From Glandiceps talaboti (Eukaryota; Hemichordata; Enteropneusta; Spengelidae), in NCBI RefSeq assembly GCF_964340395.1, contig NC_135552.1, positions 3,326,517-3,390,516 on the forward strand: a DNA stretch of 64,000 bases. Reading direction: 5' to 3'. Within the stretch, counting starts at the first letter, position 1, and each line of letters begins with the position of its first letter. Positions 24,338 to 37,605 of the stretch are shown here, in pieces. The notes beneath the pieces were generated by a model. The model saw only the letters and a program-made list of their open reading frames with translations. It was not told the origin of the DNA and made no database searches. A program made the position numbers and the translations under genes.

Positions 24338-24922
24338 CCTACGCCTGCCTGCCTGCCTGCCTGCCTGCCTGCTGTTTGCCTGCCTGCCTCTGAGTGTGTG
24401 TTTTAAATCTAACATTGATATTTCCTAAATCGAATACCTATTGTTTTTCAGGGCATACACAGTGTACCTACTGTTGTGGTATCGAGACATGCAAAGTATT
24501 GTTACACTTACTGCAACTAGAATTACACTACCCTTGTTGTGACGGATAAGGTATTAAAGGTAATTGACCAATTAAATCAGTTTCTTCCGACGTTTACTTT
24601 TTTAGCCTTTCTAGTTTTAGTTTGAGGCTAGGAAAACTAAATGTCAGGTCATAACTACGATCCAATTATCACCCGAGAATGGAGGTGTGGTCTTAAAAAT
24701 AGCAGAACGCCTACGTGATATTATATTTTGTGTTGATTAACCAAATACTCAAGGTAATACAGCTAATTATGACATGCAAGAGCAACTCGTGACAGACTAG
24801 CCCAAGAGAATTTCTAAAAATAATTAGTACCGGAGAATCTTGTAATATCATGGGGAGGTATTTTGAATGTCAGATACCCAAGTCAGGCAAGTGCAGAGTG
24901 CTAGTGGGCGAATAGCTAAAAG

Positions 24923-25132
24923 TTGTTAGGCGATCTGCCACGAACAGACTTGGACTATAGTTTTCATACTCGTAACACAAGACGTCGTTGGACTGCAAGT
25001 TATATTTATTTATGTTTTATCACTACTTTATTATCCTCCGTGACCACATTTGTCTTGCAACGTGACAGAAAAAAACAACAACACAGGGTTAAACAGAAAT
25101 ACGAAGACGTTGTTAATTCAATAAACAGGTAA
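24923..25132 (+). pseudogene. Hydrophobic segment with basic tail, open only in copy 3
   Basis: The frame contains YIYLCFITTLLSSVTTFVLQ, which could be a membrane helix, then a basic tail starting QRDRKKQQHRVKQKYED. In copies 1 and 2 the A-rich stretch after GACAGA is one base longer and the frame stops at GGTTAA. It could be a last exon of the same tentative gene as the MSKTGAI frame, but no copy has every piece intact. Confidence 0.25.
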
Positions 25133-25552
25133 CATAAAATGGACGTCAGCCCACAATTCCGTCACTCTTACAGTACCGTAGCCTGCGGGGGGGGGGCAGG
25201 GGGGGGGCAGCTGCCCCCCTGAGATTTTGGAAAAAAAGGAAAGAAAAAAAGCTACTTTTTGAATACATAGCGATGTTACTAAAATCATTATTTACGTGAC
25301 GATTCCTAGCATACACGATTAAAATTGATGGTTCACTATTGACTGTACACTGACTCCTCGCTAATATGTATCTTATATCTTTATTGCACGCTGGCTTAAC
25401 TTTGAATAAAAGTGTGTCCACTTAAAAAATGTAACATTTTGCAGCAAATTAAAAGAAGTGCGCACATGCACTGTGCATTTTCCTCGAGTAACAGTAGTCT
25501 TGAAAGTCCCCTTCATTTGAAGATAGCAAGTCGCAATTATAATGTCAGCGAG

Positions 25553-28344
25553 TGAAACTCATAAAAAAGACGGAAAAAATCGTTCACTGGTGAGGTCGCC
25601 TGTTATGCTGCATGCAGTGACTCCGAAGATGCGCTCGATCTTATATTAAAACATTTCATACTGATAAAATGGCAGATCTCTTTTTGGAATATTTGGTGGC
25701 CCTGAAAAACTAAGTACGCGGTTTAAGGTCCACTTTTTGAAGATCCACTTTCAATAATTGTGTTCGACGTTGTCTTTGGTAAAAAATGTTTGATATAATT
25801 ATCTCATTGCACACTGACAGTACCGTTATTCCGCTATTCATTTTGAAGCGACAATTTGCTATGGAAAAAATGGCCCTGAATTTGTAAACAAAGCTGTACC
25901 TTCGACATCAAAATCCACACTTCCATTTCTATTATAATGATGGTGACAAGGAGAATTCACTGAGTTCACCTTGGGTTCCAACATAAACGCGGCCATAAAA
26001 GTTTTAGAAGTTGGGTAAAGAAAATGATTATTTTGTTGTGTTACTTATTTGAGCAAGCACCATCCATTTTTACTTTGAATGTGACATCTTTTCGGCAACT
26101 ACTTTGAAAGATACGATATTAGGCCAGAAAAAGTGAAAAAGCTGTTCAACCTACGCATCTATTGTTTCTGGTGATGGGCAATATATCCTCATGCGGGCTT
26201 CGCATTTTTTACGATATTTCAATAGTTCATGTAACAATACACATTTGAGTCTATTCCAAATTATATAATATCTTGTACAGTGGTTACTTGGCTCTGATGA
26301 TGCATACAGACATGAAGTGAGATTAAATTAAGATGTTGCATATCAAAATCCACACTTTCTATTACAAAACGAATTGAACAAAAGTTTACGACCATTGGAG
26401 TGGGCTGAGCAGTCATTGGGCCATCAAAAGTCTGAAAGTTTTGAAATGTTTTGCTTTGTGATTTTTTGGAACCAAATTAAACTTCAGGAGAAGTCATTTA
26501 CAAAGTGCACATCCGCAAAATATCTTTCAACTTATCACAACAAAATACACTTCCAGATAATATGTAATGCATAGCATAAATGTTTCAATTCTGGTATTTT
26601 ATTACCATATTCAAGCATTGTAAGACTTTAAATTATGTCTATGGTTTGATATTTTATGCCTCTAAATGGCCTCCTACGCTGTCTTTTTTTCAGTTTTTTT
26701 TCACCCTTGGAGTTACATGTCTCCTTCCAATCAGTAGCAATCAAGGTGATAATTGTCTTTCTCCCAAAACAAGATGGAAGGTGTCTGGCTAAGTACCACC
26801 CTGTATATGTTAGAGTTAATTAGAGACATCATGTGAAATCCACATCCTGTGTAAGTAATCTCGTTAGGAGTATTATTGTAGTTGGCTATCCCTTATGCAC
26901 CATTGTACCATATGATCTCCACTGTTGTGTAGGTGACAGAAGCATGTCAAAATACGAAGGATCATTGGTAATTTTTGTAGTTTTACTTTTGTTAACGAAT
27001 GCTTGATTTCCATTACTATGGTTGCTTGCTTTTACATTCAGGACCACATATTTTAGTACAGGTGTTGACCACTGTCTGTAATTTGTTAACATTGGAAACA
27101 ATCAACCCTCCAAACCAGCTTAGAAACGAAAGGGTAACTACACTCTCAATATGACTAGAGTAGAATGGTTTCAGTACATTTGGTCTAATATGCAATGTCT
27201 TAGTAGGGGCAGCAAATACATTCGCTCTTGGTATTTCTTATATACAGCATGAGTGTTATACTGGAATGTCACACGAAGTTTTTAATAATAGATAGTTAGA
27301 CATTCAGTAAACTAAAAACAGTACGATACATTTAATCCCTATGATACATCTATTATTGAAGCAAACCAATCAAGGTTTTTTTTTCAACATTCACCTCAAA
27401 GGTTTGTTTTAAAAAGTGCACCTCAAACCACAGAGCCAAATGTTGATATTGTGAGATAAAGGTGAATTCTGTCGAATGGTCACTTCATTTCCTATGGTTT
27501 TGTTATTGTTTTAAAAAAAAAAAAACACCCGAAATTTGAATTTTCATAAGGTACTAACGCAAAATAAATTTCTGTTCCAGACTGTATACAAAGACTAGCT
27601 GTAAGTGCTTAGTTATGGACGATATACAAAATTTAATTAGTTTTATTAACATGTTTGTTTTTGATGTCAGACTCTGTTTACTGTACAAAGCAGCTAAACT
27701 GAATAAATGTTCGGCCTACTATTAAGACTTACTCTGTACACAAAAATATTACTAGCATTTAGTAAAGCGGGCATAACACATGGCATGGCATATAGGAAAA
27801 AACACTCATTCTTGTGTTCGGATAATATGTGGGGCAAATCATGTGTCAAAATAGCTATGATTTGAAAATTAGCTAATTCGCTGAAAATTTCGCATAAGCA
27901 GAGTTCGCAATACATATGTTATAGCGCCCTCACAAGGTCAATTGAATATATCAATGCTGAAAGAAATGAACAGTAAACATGATTCGCGTGATGGAATAAC
28001 CCCATTTGTAACATCTAACTGTTATTAGCATGATGATACGTATATGTACGATCTGTCAGTGCGTTGTATGTATTGATGTGATAAAACACTTACTACAGCT
28101 ATTCCTTGACTATCAACCCCAACAAATGACATCGCCAGAAGGTTTTGAATTCCGAATCGGTGCTCCTATTGAACAAATTTGAATCGATATGGCAATCCAA
28201 ATTTCTAATACTATGTGAAAAAATTAACGAACACGTACTGTGTATTCATTATATATGACATTTTATTTATTGCTGCTCAAGCAAAAATCTGAACACAGCA
28301 GACACAACCACATACACGGACTCACACTTACAGATACACAAACA
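25553..28344. other. AT-rich single-copy DNA, no gene recognised
   Basis: There are no convincing exons. A short direct repeat, ATCAAAATCCACACTT, occurs at about 25909 and 26342. Poly-A and poly-T runs occur near 27377 and 27514. Confidence 0.45.
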
Positions 28345-28645
28345 TATACATACATACATACATACATACATACATACATACATACATACATACATACATA
28401 CATACATACATACATACATACATACATACATACATACATACGTACGTACATACATACATACACACATACAAACAAACAAACACACAAACACATACATACA
28501 TACATACATACATACATACATACATACATACATACATACATACATACATACATACATACAAACACACACACACACACACACATACATACATACATACATA
28601 CATACATACATACATACATACATACATACATACATACATACACAC
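28345..28645. repeat. (ATAC)n microsatellite with AAAC and AC interruptions
   Basis: About 300 bp of TACA repeats with short CGTA, AAAC and AC inserts. The long Tyr/Cys/Met/Val frames here are repeat artefacts. Confidence 0.95.
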
Positions 28646-29300
28646 AAACTTTTACATATCTCATGTATCTCTTTCATACAAATAAAGCTTGCTCTTAAAC
28701 TGTATATAGGTATGATGTATAATGACACTGTAATCTGTTACGTTTATTCAAAAAGAAGACAAAAAGTAAATTTGATTATAACTTTCCCTCTGGGTGAAGC
28801 TTATACATTGGCTGTATACATGAGATAAGTATGATACAAGGTTACACCTTTGACTTAAGTTATCCACGGTGATATCTGCCCCCCCCCCCGTGCTGTAGAC
28901 AGTCAAATTAGTGGTACTTCGTGTCATACTACGTCTGGATAGAGCTGATTAGGTGGATCACAGTTAGGGTAAGAGTAGGGTAAAGGTGGATGAGATCGAC
29001 TTTTCTTACAGACATATGACATATATCTATTTATATTGCACTCAGTTGCATCATGTTAAAATAATTACCAGTCCGTGATTTACCGTTCTTCCTAGTGTGC
29101 GATGTAGATTACCTTGTAAAATATTGGCTATTTTATCGAGAAATAAATTGAACCAGAAAGAAACTTGTCACAGAAATGTTGTAATCCTCCCCATTGAAGA
29201 CACATTTTATAGTTACAACTTACGCACCCGTCGTGACTGAGAGGGGGCGAAAAGTGATAAAAACACGTACATTCGCACAAGTTGGTGCTGTCCATAAGAC
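28646..29300. other. AT-rich DNA, no gene recognised
   Basis: A C run at about 28880 is the only notable feature. Confidence 0.45.
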
Positions 29301-29329
29301 AGCGGCCCATGGTTTAGTCCAGAGATTCA

Positions 29330-29440
29330 GAATGTGGCGTTCGATGGCTCAAATGATAAGTGTCTGGGCTAGCCCTTGGCCACATGTTGGTGAGTCGAGT
29401 TTATGTTCAGGCTTGGGCAGGGATGTGGTACAGCCTTTTG
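29330..29440 (+). mobile_element. Possible tRNA-derived SINE head
   Basis: GTTCGATGGCTCAAATGATA (from about 29339) resembles the start and A box of a tRNA, and about 50 bp later GGTGAGTCGAGTTTATG resembles a degraded B box. The patch is GC-richer than its surroundings. No poly(A) or LINE-like tail was identified, so the call is weak. Confidence 0.3.
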
Positions 29441-29801
29441 AAAAGAATTTGAAGTCAAACCAATACCCCTTTCCAGATGACATCCCTGTCTAAAAGTCAC
29501 GTGATGTTCGTACATTAACACTAGAAAAGTTACCAATATCAATAACGTTTACTCGAAACATTTTATTTGGTGGTGGTGGTGGTGGTGGTGGTGATGTGTG
29601 GTGGTAGGGCTAATAATTAGTAGTAAACTCCAACTCCATGATAATTGACATTACAGTTGACATTATGTCTAATACTATACAAACGAATAGACGGTTACAG
29701 TTGAATATGGATTACGAACACATTACTGATCGGGAAAGAACCTGAAAACGTTGAACTATCCTTAAATAAATAAATAAATTAATATCAAATACTATTAGAT
29801 T

Positions 29802-29803
<2 letters not shown>
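29441..29803. other. AT-rich DNA with short (GGT)n
   Basis: A (GGT)n tract of about 26 bp lies at 29569-29593. Nothing else was recognised. Confidence 0.5.
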
Positions 29804-29884
<81 letters not shown>

Positions 29885-29888
29885 TATG
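29804..29888. repeat. (TA)n microsatellite
   Basis: About 40 TA dinucleotides, with one CA interruption near the end. Confidence 0.95.
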
Positions 29889-31877
29889 ATAGTTTTGTGT
29901 TAGGTATATGCGATGGAAGCTATCATGTGTACCGACACACGCTTCATTAACTCAACATTTATCCCAAATTACGCACATACATCCATACTTACTTTAGGGG
30001 GCTGACTACCGGTAAATGTTCAGACTGAAATTAGCTTGAAACGCCCTAGGGATACTGAGACAATCTTAACGTTGTGCAGGTGCCCTTAATGGCGAATATC
30101 TTTAACCTATATTTGTAGAGAGGAAAAGTGAACTAAATAGGGTTTTAATGACGGCAAACCACCTAACGATTACTCAAGTAAACCGTACGGCAGTTCTCGA
30201 TAACTGGATAAGAGTGAGCGAAACCACAAGAAAGAAAGCGGCAGCGGAGAGAGGGCGCCCTCAAAGTAGTCAACCCGACCGCAAAACGACCAGTGAAACA
30301 CGTGTTACGTTATATGTAAGCTTATAGGGCAGATTTGAAGCAAAGACGTGATGGACTTGCATAACTTAAAAAAATTTACCCCAGTTAATGTTTCTGCTTC
30401 TTGCATATTGTATTACGCTAAAACTGGTGTAGCGAATGAAAACTTGAATGTTTAAATCAAATATGGTTTCACTGTAATTCAACTATTATAAAGCAGCATA
30501 AAAAGTCTAAACGTGGAATATATTCAAGCTGGGAAAAAATAAAAAAATGGCTCAAAATGTTTGAAATGCTATGTTTCTATCAGATGCAATTTAATAAGAC
30601 GTGTTTGTCAATTTTCATCTAAGGCGGAAACTAGTTCACCATTACATGTATACAGAAGTCTATAAACTCCCCCATTTAGTAGCAGAACAGTGTAAGTACT
30701 GCTTTCCACAATTGACTATTAAACAGTATGCGTGGGTGGCGAGAAAACTGCCTTCTTTTGAAAACAATGCCTTGTTGGCGAACACAAAGCATCAACTATT
30801 AACCAAATATATGAAAACATTTGAGATATCGATAGGTATAAGTAACGTTGTTAAATTGAAAAGACTTCGGTTGGTTATTATGGAAAATTACTTGACAACC
30901 ACGTCTTTGTTACAGCTAACTTTTAATTCGTAGAGGTCGAAGGCATAATTATGGCTGGATTTTGTTCATATTGCTGGCATTGTTCATTTGACCCAAGCGT
31001 AATACCATGGAAAGGGGCGTCAGGAGATATGAACTTGTAAACTTGAAATATTACTACTACCAAATAAGAGTCTGTAATAAATCAATTATATAAAACATGC
31101 GATCTGGTCTTTTTACCAACAGAAACATTTTATATACTTTTTAAAATCGTTACTGTTTACAACAATGTTTTCGTCAGAACGCCACAACCAACTGCAATGA
31201 TGCGATCTACCAGGTTGACAAAGTAAGCTTACATACAATAACGCAAGGATAAAACACAAGTTCCTTGAGAGAAACGACTGAACACAGCCATAGGACGAGA
31301 TTATGAAATACAAACTAAAGCTAGGGAGTGCCTGAATATGTGCGTAATTTGTGCGGAGGGGGTCGGACGGGTGGGGTGAGGTAGAGTGGGGTGGGGTGGG
31401 AGGTGACTACCACACACAGTTTTCAGTTCCCTGTCTTTCCTGTGACTCGATGCACGATCTAATAACAAACGGGGCGGACCTCACAACTAGCAAGCATACT
31501 GTACTGATTGGCATCTACTGTCGACGTCGCAGCCTTACCGTGATTACAATGTCTGTGTCCGTACATGTATATGTCCTCAGCCGAAGCCTTAAAGAACCTA
31601 ATATTATTCTATCGGCTGAGTTGCTGTTACCATACAATGAAACTTTCAACTAAATGTGGCGATTAGAAGACTCGATTAGAATTACGCAGTAAGATGATAC
31701 TAAATGTTTCAATTCTATGTGTAATTCTATCCATATACGTGTAGGAGGCATACACTATCAAAGTTCGCACCACGCTACTTTTCCCTTGTACAGTACCCAT
31801 GCCTTTCACCAACGAAATAATGATAACATGACATGCAAATGTCATGAGAGAGAGATAAAGTGTGAGAGAATAAGGTA
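29889..31877. other. AT-rich DNA, no gene recognised
   Basis: A 110-codon frame at 30601-30933 (plus) begins at GTG, with its first ATG at 30643. It has no recognisable domain, signal peptide or splice context and is not called. A G-rich patch (GGGGTGGGGTGGGAGG) lies at about 31389. Confidence 0.4.
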
Positions 31878-31943
31878 ACAAACAGACAGACAGACAGACA
31901 GATAGACAGACAAACAGACGGACAGACAGACAGACAGCCAGAA

Positions 31944-31996
<53 letters not shown>

Positions 31997-32013
31997 AACA
32001 AACAAACAAACAG
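31878..32013. repeat. (ACAG)n/(AAAC)n microsatellite
   Basis: An ACAG tetranucleotide array with GATA and AAAC interruptions, ending in (AAAC)n. Confidence 0.95.
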
Positions 32014-32135
32014 AGAATGGGTGCGAGAGAAGTCAAAAACTAATCGTAGTGAGGTTTGTACTGTATAGCCTAGATGTGACAGAGAATAAATCTGCTTAAG
32101 AACAGTGAGACACTATAAAGTTCTCCATGATGGAA

Positions 32136-32149
32136 GGATGGATGGATGG

Positions 32150-32180
<31 letters not shown>

Positions 32181-32182
32181 GG

Positions 32183-32230
<48 letters not shown>

Positions 32231-32231
32231 A
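32136..32231. repeat. (GGAT)n to (GATA)n microsatellite
   Basis: It starts as GGAT repeats and changes to GATA repeats. The minus-strand YLSI frames come from it. Confidence 0.95.
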
Positions 32232-32850
32232 CATCGACAACGAAAATGACTGAAAACATCTATTTTTTCGTAAAATGTGTAGTGATAAATTTGGTAGTGA
32301 CGTTTCTCTTCCATTAAAGTGTGAATGACGATTCACCAGCGAAATGTATTTGACATATACTGTAGTCTTAATTAAAGCCAACGAACGTTTGACTTTACAA
32401 AAGTAATTTGGAATTTGTAGAATACAATGCATTTGACATGTATTTTGTGAAATTCTGGAGAAACTGTTTTTGTCAGCTGTTGTTGGCAGTCGGCTTACAA
32501 ATGAATTCAGAGTCTGCATTAATATACTTCTTTACGTTGTATAAACGGGTGAACACATGACAAGGAAGAGATAAAAACAACCCTCAACAACTGAAAGTGA
32601 TTTCTGTATATCGCATTATTGATTTGTCGTGCATGGATACTACGTATGCGCAGTACGTTGTTTTGCATTTTGCATGAGCTCGCCACGATCGTGATGTTTC
32701 AGGTCCGTACTTAATAATGTTTATAGCACATTGGTGAGTCAAGTTCTATCAAAATAATTGGATGAAGGAACTGTAGGAATTTAAATGTTACAGAATAATA
32801 TACGTACAAATGCAAACTATTCATAATGGAAGTCAGTTCAGTTGAATTGT
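32232..32850. other. AT-rich DNA, no gene recognised
   Basis: The minus-strand frame that runs into the GATA array has no independent support. Confidence 0.4.
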
Positions 32851-33160
32851 TGACTGGCTCCACCAAAATCTTACTGACATTGCTACATTTTATCGTCTGC
32901 AAGACTTTGAGTATAAAATGATTGTATATATTAAACCATTGTCATCTTTGAAAAAGTGTACTTTGTTGAAGGGTATATTGATTTGGCAATGATCTGCTAA
33001 GATAATGAAAGCTCACGAAAATAAAATATAACGTAGAAATATTGGTGAAATTTTTGGCATACTGAACAATAAAAAGAAGCAGTGTGGTAGTAAGATATAT
33101 TGTTGTTGAGTCAGACGACGAAATGTAGCAATGTTAGCAAAATTTTTTGTTAATTCAGAC
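32851..33160. mobile_element. Inverted-repeat element, family 'GTCTGGCTC', copy a
   Basis: The left arm carries ACATTGCTACATTTTATCGT and the right arm carries its inverse (CGACGAAATGTAGCAATGTT). The right arm holds two partial tandem units of about 46 bp. The interior is AT-rich and non-coding. This is a MITE-like element, and at least four further copies lie in this window. Confidence 0.6.
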
Positions 33161-33234
33161 CAAGTTTGCTTCAAAGCCAAGCAACCTAACTGTCAATGTA
33201 AGTGGTAAAACCATTGCACTATAGTTCTCTGTTG

Positions 33235-33242
33235 TGACGTCA
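33235..33242. promoter_or_regulatory. Perfect CRE palindrome TGACGTCA
   Basis: A CREB/ATF-type palindrome about 290 bp upstream of the putative TATA box of the bHLH gene. It could be chance. Only the match itself is seen. Confidence 0.3.
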
Positions 33243-33507
33243 TAACTGGTAAACGTCAAGAAAGAATGTTCAAATTTCCATTAAATTAGACTTAGATATC
33301 CATTATTGTTCGGCAGTACAACGAATACATATTAACAACGATCAAGGTTTACTTGGCTTTTATCGTAACACGGCATCAGATCTATGACGGGGGCTTAACG
33401 CGATCTGACAGTTGTCTTGGAGTTATATAGCACTCATGCTGTAAACAGGCAAATATTGATTTTCAAATTGCGTATACTGTCAGACACAGATGAAGCTATA
33501 CTTCGCC

Positions 33508-33532
33508 ATTGGTCAATACACTCATATATAAT
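33508..33532 (+). promoter_or_regulatory. Putative core promoter of the Ptf1a-like gene (ATTGG box and TATA box)
   Basis: ATTGG (an inverted CCAAT box) at 33508-33512 is followed by TATATAAT at 33525-33532. Transcription would start near 33555-33565, giving a 5' untranslated region of about 200 bases before the ATG at 33768. This is inferred from motif and position only. Confidence 0.4.
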
Positions 33533-33767
33533 TATTCTATCTATCTCCCCGAGTTCGCATGTATCACTTTGAACACCGAACGATTGTTGGAATAACTGGA
33601 TGCACTAGCAAAAGTTAAAGAGTGTGACTGAGACTTGGGTTAGATTGGTCAGAATAGACTCCGATAAGTAAATTACAGTTTAATAGAAAACTGAATTGCT
33701 AGGTAGCGTTCGGAGTGGTTTTATCTTTACATTGCATCCAGCGTTATATACTCTGAAAGAGAGAAGT

Positions 33768-34971
<1,204 letters not shown>

Positions 34972-35415
34972 AGACGATGATATTTATTCAACACAGACGA
35001 AACATTTGTTACTGGAAAGTGGACGATTTTTTAGTATGGTGACCTGCGTTGTAGTGTGAAGGACGATACTTTCTTTGTTCAATGGTGAAAAAAATGACGT
35101 ATCGCTCAATATAGAACTCTGACGGTATACGTGGAAATGACAGTACTGTGCGTTTTAGTAATTACATGCGATATTATGTAGTTCCTACTAATTTGAGAAT
35201 TTTAACGAACTGTATTTACTGCCGCCTTGTCTTTCAGATCAATTCTTAGAACCCGGATGATAACTTAAAATCTGTAAACGCTACCGAGGTCGAAATGTAG
35301 TAATATATATGTTGTTCCTAGCCACTGTTTGAAGTATTAGTAAATTATTGTAAATCTAGTCAACTTAAAATTTTAGGAAAATCATGGTGCATTGTTTGTT
35401 GTCAAATAGTATAAA

Positions 35416-35437
35416 AATAAATAATTAAATGAATAAA
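35416..35437 (+). terminator. Poly(A) signals for the bHLH gene
   Basis: AATAAA at 35416-35421 and again at 35432-35437, about 450 bases after the exon 2 stop at 34969-34971, in an AT-rich stretch. They are the first such pair on this strand after the gene. A second strong acceptor, TGTCTTTCAG, ending at 35237 offers an alternative last exon. Confidence 0.45.
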
Positions 35438-35835
35438 TGTTGTCATCAACTTGTCATGTACATGTATTTGATTTGCAATTCTTTTGAATAGAAATTATTA
35501 CAAACTTCACATAAAACAGATTTATCAAATTTCATCTTTCTTTTCAAAGAATCTTTCTTAAGTTGAGCTTGAAGTTTTACTTCACTTTCCACGTTGATAC
35601 ATGACTTTGTATCAATACAATAGTCTAACGCCGCGATAGTTGCAATTTTGTTCAATAAAACTTTGACGAAATTAAATGTCATGATGTTGATCTTGATGTA
35701 GTCACTCGTATATAACTGTACATTTGGTTAGTACACCAAGCTAGAATATGTTGACGTTATAATGGCTTACTTCAATAGAAAATTATTCACGTCATGTAAA
35801 TACAATTGAAACCAGTTGACCTGAAACTGAACGTC

Positions 35836-36420
35836 GTCAGGATCAACAAAAATCTTGCCAACATTGCTACTGTAACATTTTATCATCTGGCTCTACAAGT
35901 TTTTACTAACATTGCTACATTTTATCGTCTGGCTCTACAAAAATCGTACCAACATTGCTACATTGTCTTTAAGTTTGCTTCAGTTACCATTATCTCATCA
36001 CTTACATCACTTACAGTGTAACTACAGTATACTGAAATTAATATTCTGCCATTCCAAACATCAACGTTCTAATTATAACAAATCATTTACAGTGTAACAA
36101 TCAGCTAAGATTATGGAATTACGTACATAGAAAAATTAGCAAAGTGACTAGAATTAAAGTACAAATGATGTTGGTTTGGTGTTTCACTCGTGTGATATGA
36201 TAATATATGTTTGCACACTCTCAGACAACTTGAAATGCAAAATGAACAATTACAGGTCAGTTAAAATGATGTTGGTTTGGTGTTTCACTCATGGGGCATT
36301 GCATTTTTGACAAAAATATAGATATATTTCACAAAATGTCCAATAGTAAAACTTTTGTTAGGTCAGACGATGAAATGTTACAGTAATGATTATTTTAAAG
36401 ATTTTGGCGAGCCAGACATT
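35836..36420. mobile_element. Inverted-repeat element, family 'GTCTGGCTC', copy b
   Basis: The left arm at 35840-35970 holds three tandem ~47-bp units, each containing ACATTGCTAC and CTGGCTCTACAA-type sequence. The right arm at about 36358-36420 is inverted (GTCAGACGATGAAATGTTAC). The interior has a direct repeat, GATGTTGGTTTGGTGTTTCA, at about 36168 and 36267. This is the longest copy in the window. Confidence 0.6.
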
Positions 36421-37247
36421 TTCTTCCTGTTTACCGGCTTCAACTCTATCACTAACGATGGCAAATTTCTTGTCCTAACCAATTATATCAAATAAAATGC
36501 GAATCCATATAGTCACAGTATATATAAACGTATAACTGTTATATTAAGTTGGGTAACTCGAGTCGTACTAATCACCCACATTGTTTCTAAAAGGTCACCC
36601 ACGGCTTCTACAGAACGATAATTGCCGTCGTTTTTTTAATATCAGTGAGAAACGTCTGATTGTATGGATTCGAAGTCCTACTAAAACTACTTTACTTCAT
36701 AGGCCAAAACATGTCAGTCTAATTTTGGCTAAAATAGACTACGAAACCTGCAGCAGACGACAACGCGTAGATCTAGTTAACAAATAGTCCTTTGGTAAAC
36801 GATCTATTTAAGTTTTGTAAATACATGTACTAAATTTAGAACCAAATCTTATTTTGAGTACGTTATGGGTTTTTTTCAAAGAATTATATATATTTTTTTA
36901 TTATGTTTCGAAGGCGTGTTAGTCAATCCGTTACGATTTGCAATCATGTAACCCATATTACTTTCCCATACATTCTGTAGGCGGTTTTACTGATTTTTCT
37001 TGCTCATAGTTACCTTGAAAATTCATCTCTAAAACCCCAAAAACCTTACAAAATGTTTAACATTTGTCCTCTAAAAGTCTCGTTGATCTTGCAGCGAAGT
37101 AAAGGCTGGCCTGCACTGAGGATTTCCAGGCCCGCAGAATAAAGAGTAAATGGGTTTGTAGGCCCGGGCCGTGAATGAATTCAATCTAAACGGTGTAAGA
37201 GCTATATCAAGAATGCTAGACATGTCGATACAATGATACAATGGAAA
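36421..37247. other. AT-rich DNA, no gene recognised
   Basis: A 68-codon frame at 36581 has no recognisable feature. Nothing else was seen. Confidence 0.45.
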
Positions 37248-37605
37248 CCACTTGATCTGAATCAAAATATCGTCTGGCTCAACAAAAATCTTACTAACAC
37301 TGCTTCTTTTCATCATCTGGAATGACAAACATCTTCTACATTTTATTTGCATTAGCTACTATATCATCTTAGCAAATCATAGCTAAATCATATACATTGT
37401 AACAACTTATACATTTTCAAGGATGTCAATGGATTAAAATGTAACAATTGCACTTCAATGTTTGTCATTCCATCTAATATGTAGCAATACTAATAATGTT
37501 TTTGTAGAGCCAAACATTAATATTTAGTAAAGTTAGTAAGATATTTATTTAGCCAGTCACTAAAATGTAGCAAAGTTAGTAAGATATTTGTTTAACCAGA
37601 AACAA
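37248..37605. mobile_element. Inverted-repeat element, family 'GTCTGGCTC', copy c
   Basis: The left arm begins ATCGTCTGGCTCAACAAAAA at about 37266. The right arm, 37484-37605, holds inverted units with AGTTAGTAAGATATTT twice, 50-60 bp apart. Interior sequence near 37418-37465 (GATGTCAATGGATTAAA) is also found, modified, inside copy d, which supports common descent. Confidence 0.6.

Larger units (their letters stand above)
23079..25552. repeat. ~2.5-kb tandem triplication, copy 3
   Basis: About 2474 bp and the most diverged copy. It has only one copy of the 53-bp segment, several substitutions, and a unique continuation after AATGTCAGCGAGT. It probably holds the original right boundary of the duplicated segment, since the sequence runs on into single-copy DNA. 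Confidence 0.92.

Noticed and set aside
30601-30933. 110-codon plus frame
   Set aside because: It opens at GTG, has no domain, signal or splice context, and lies in AT-rich DNA; not strong enough to call.
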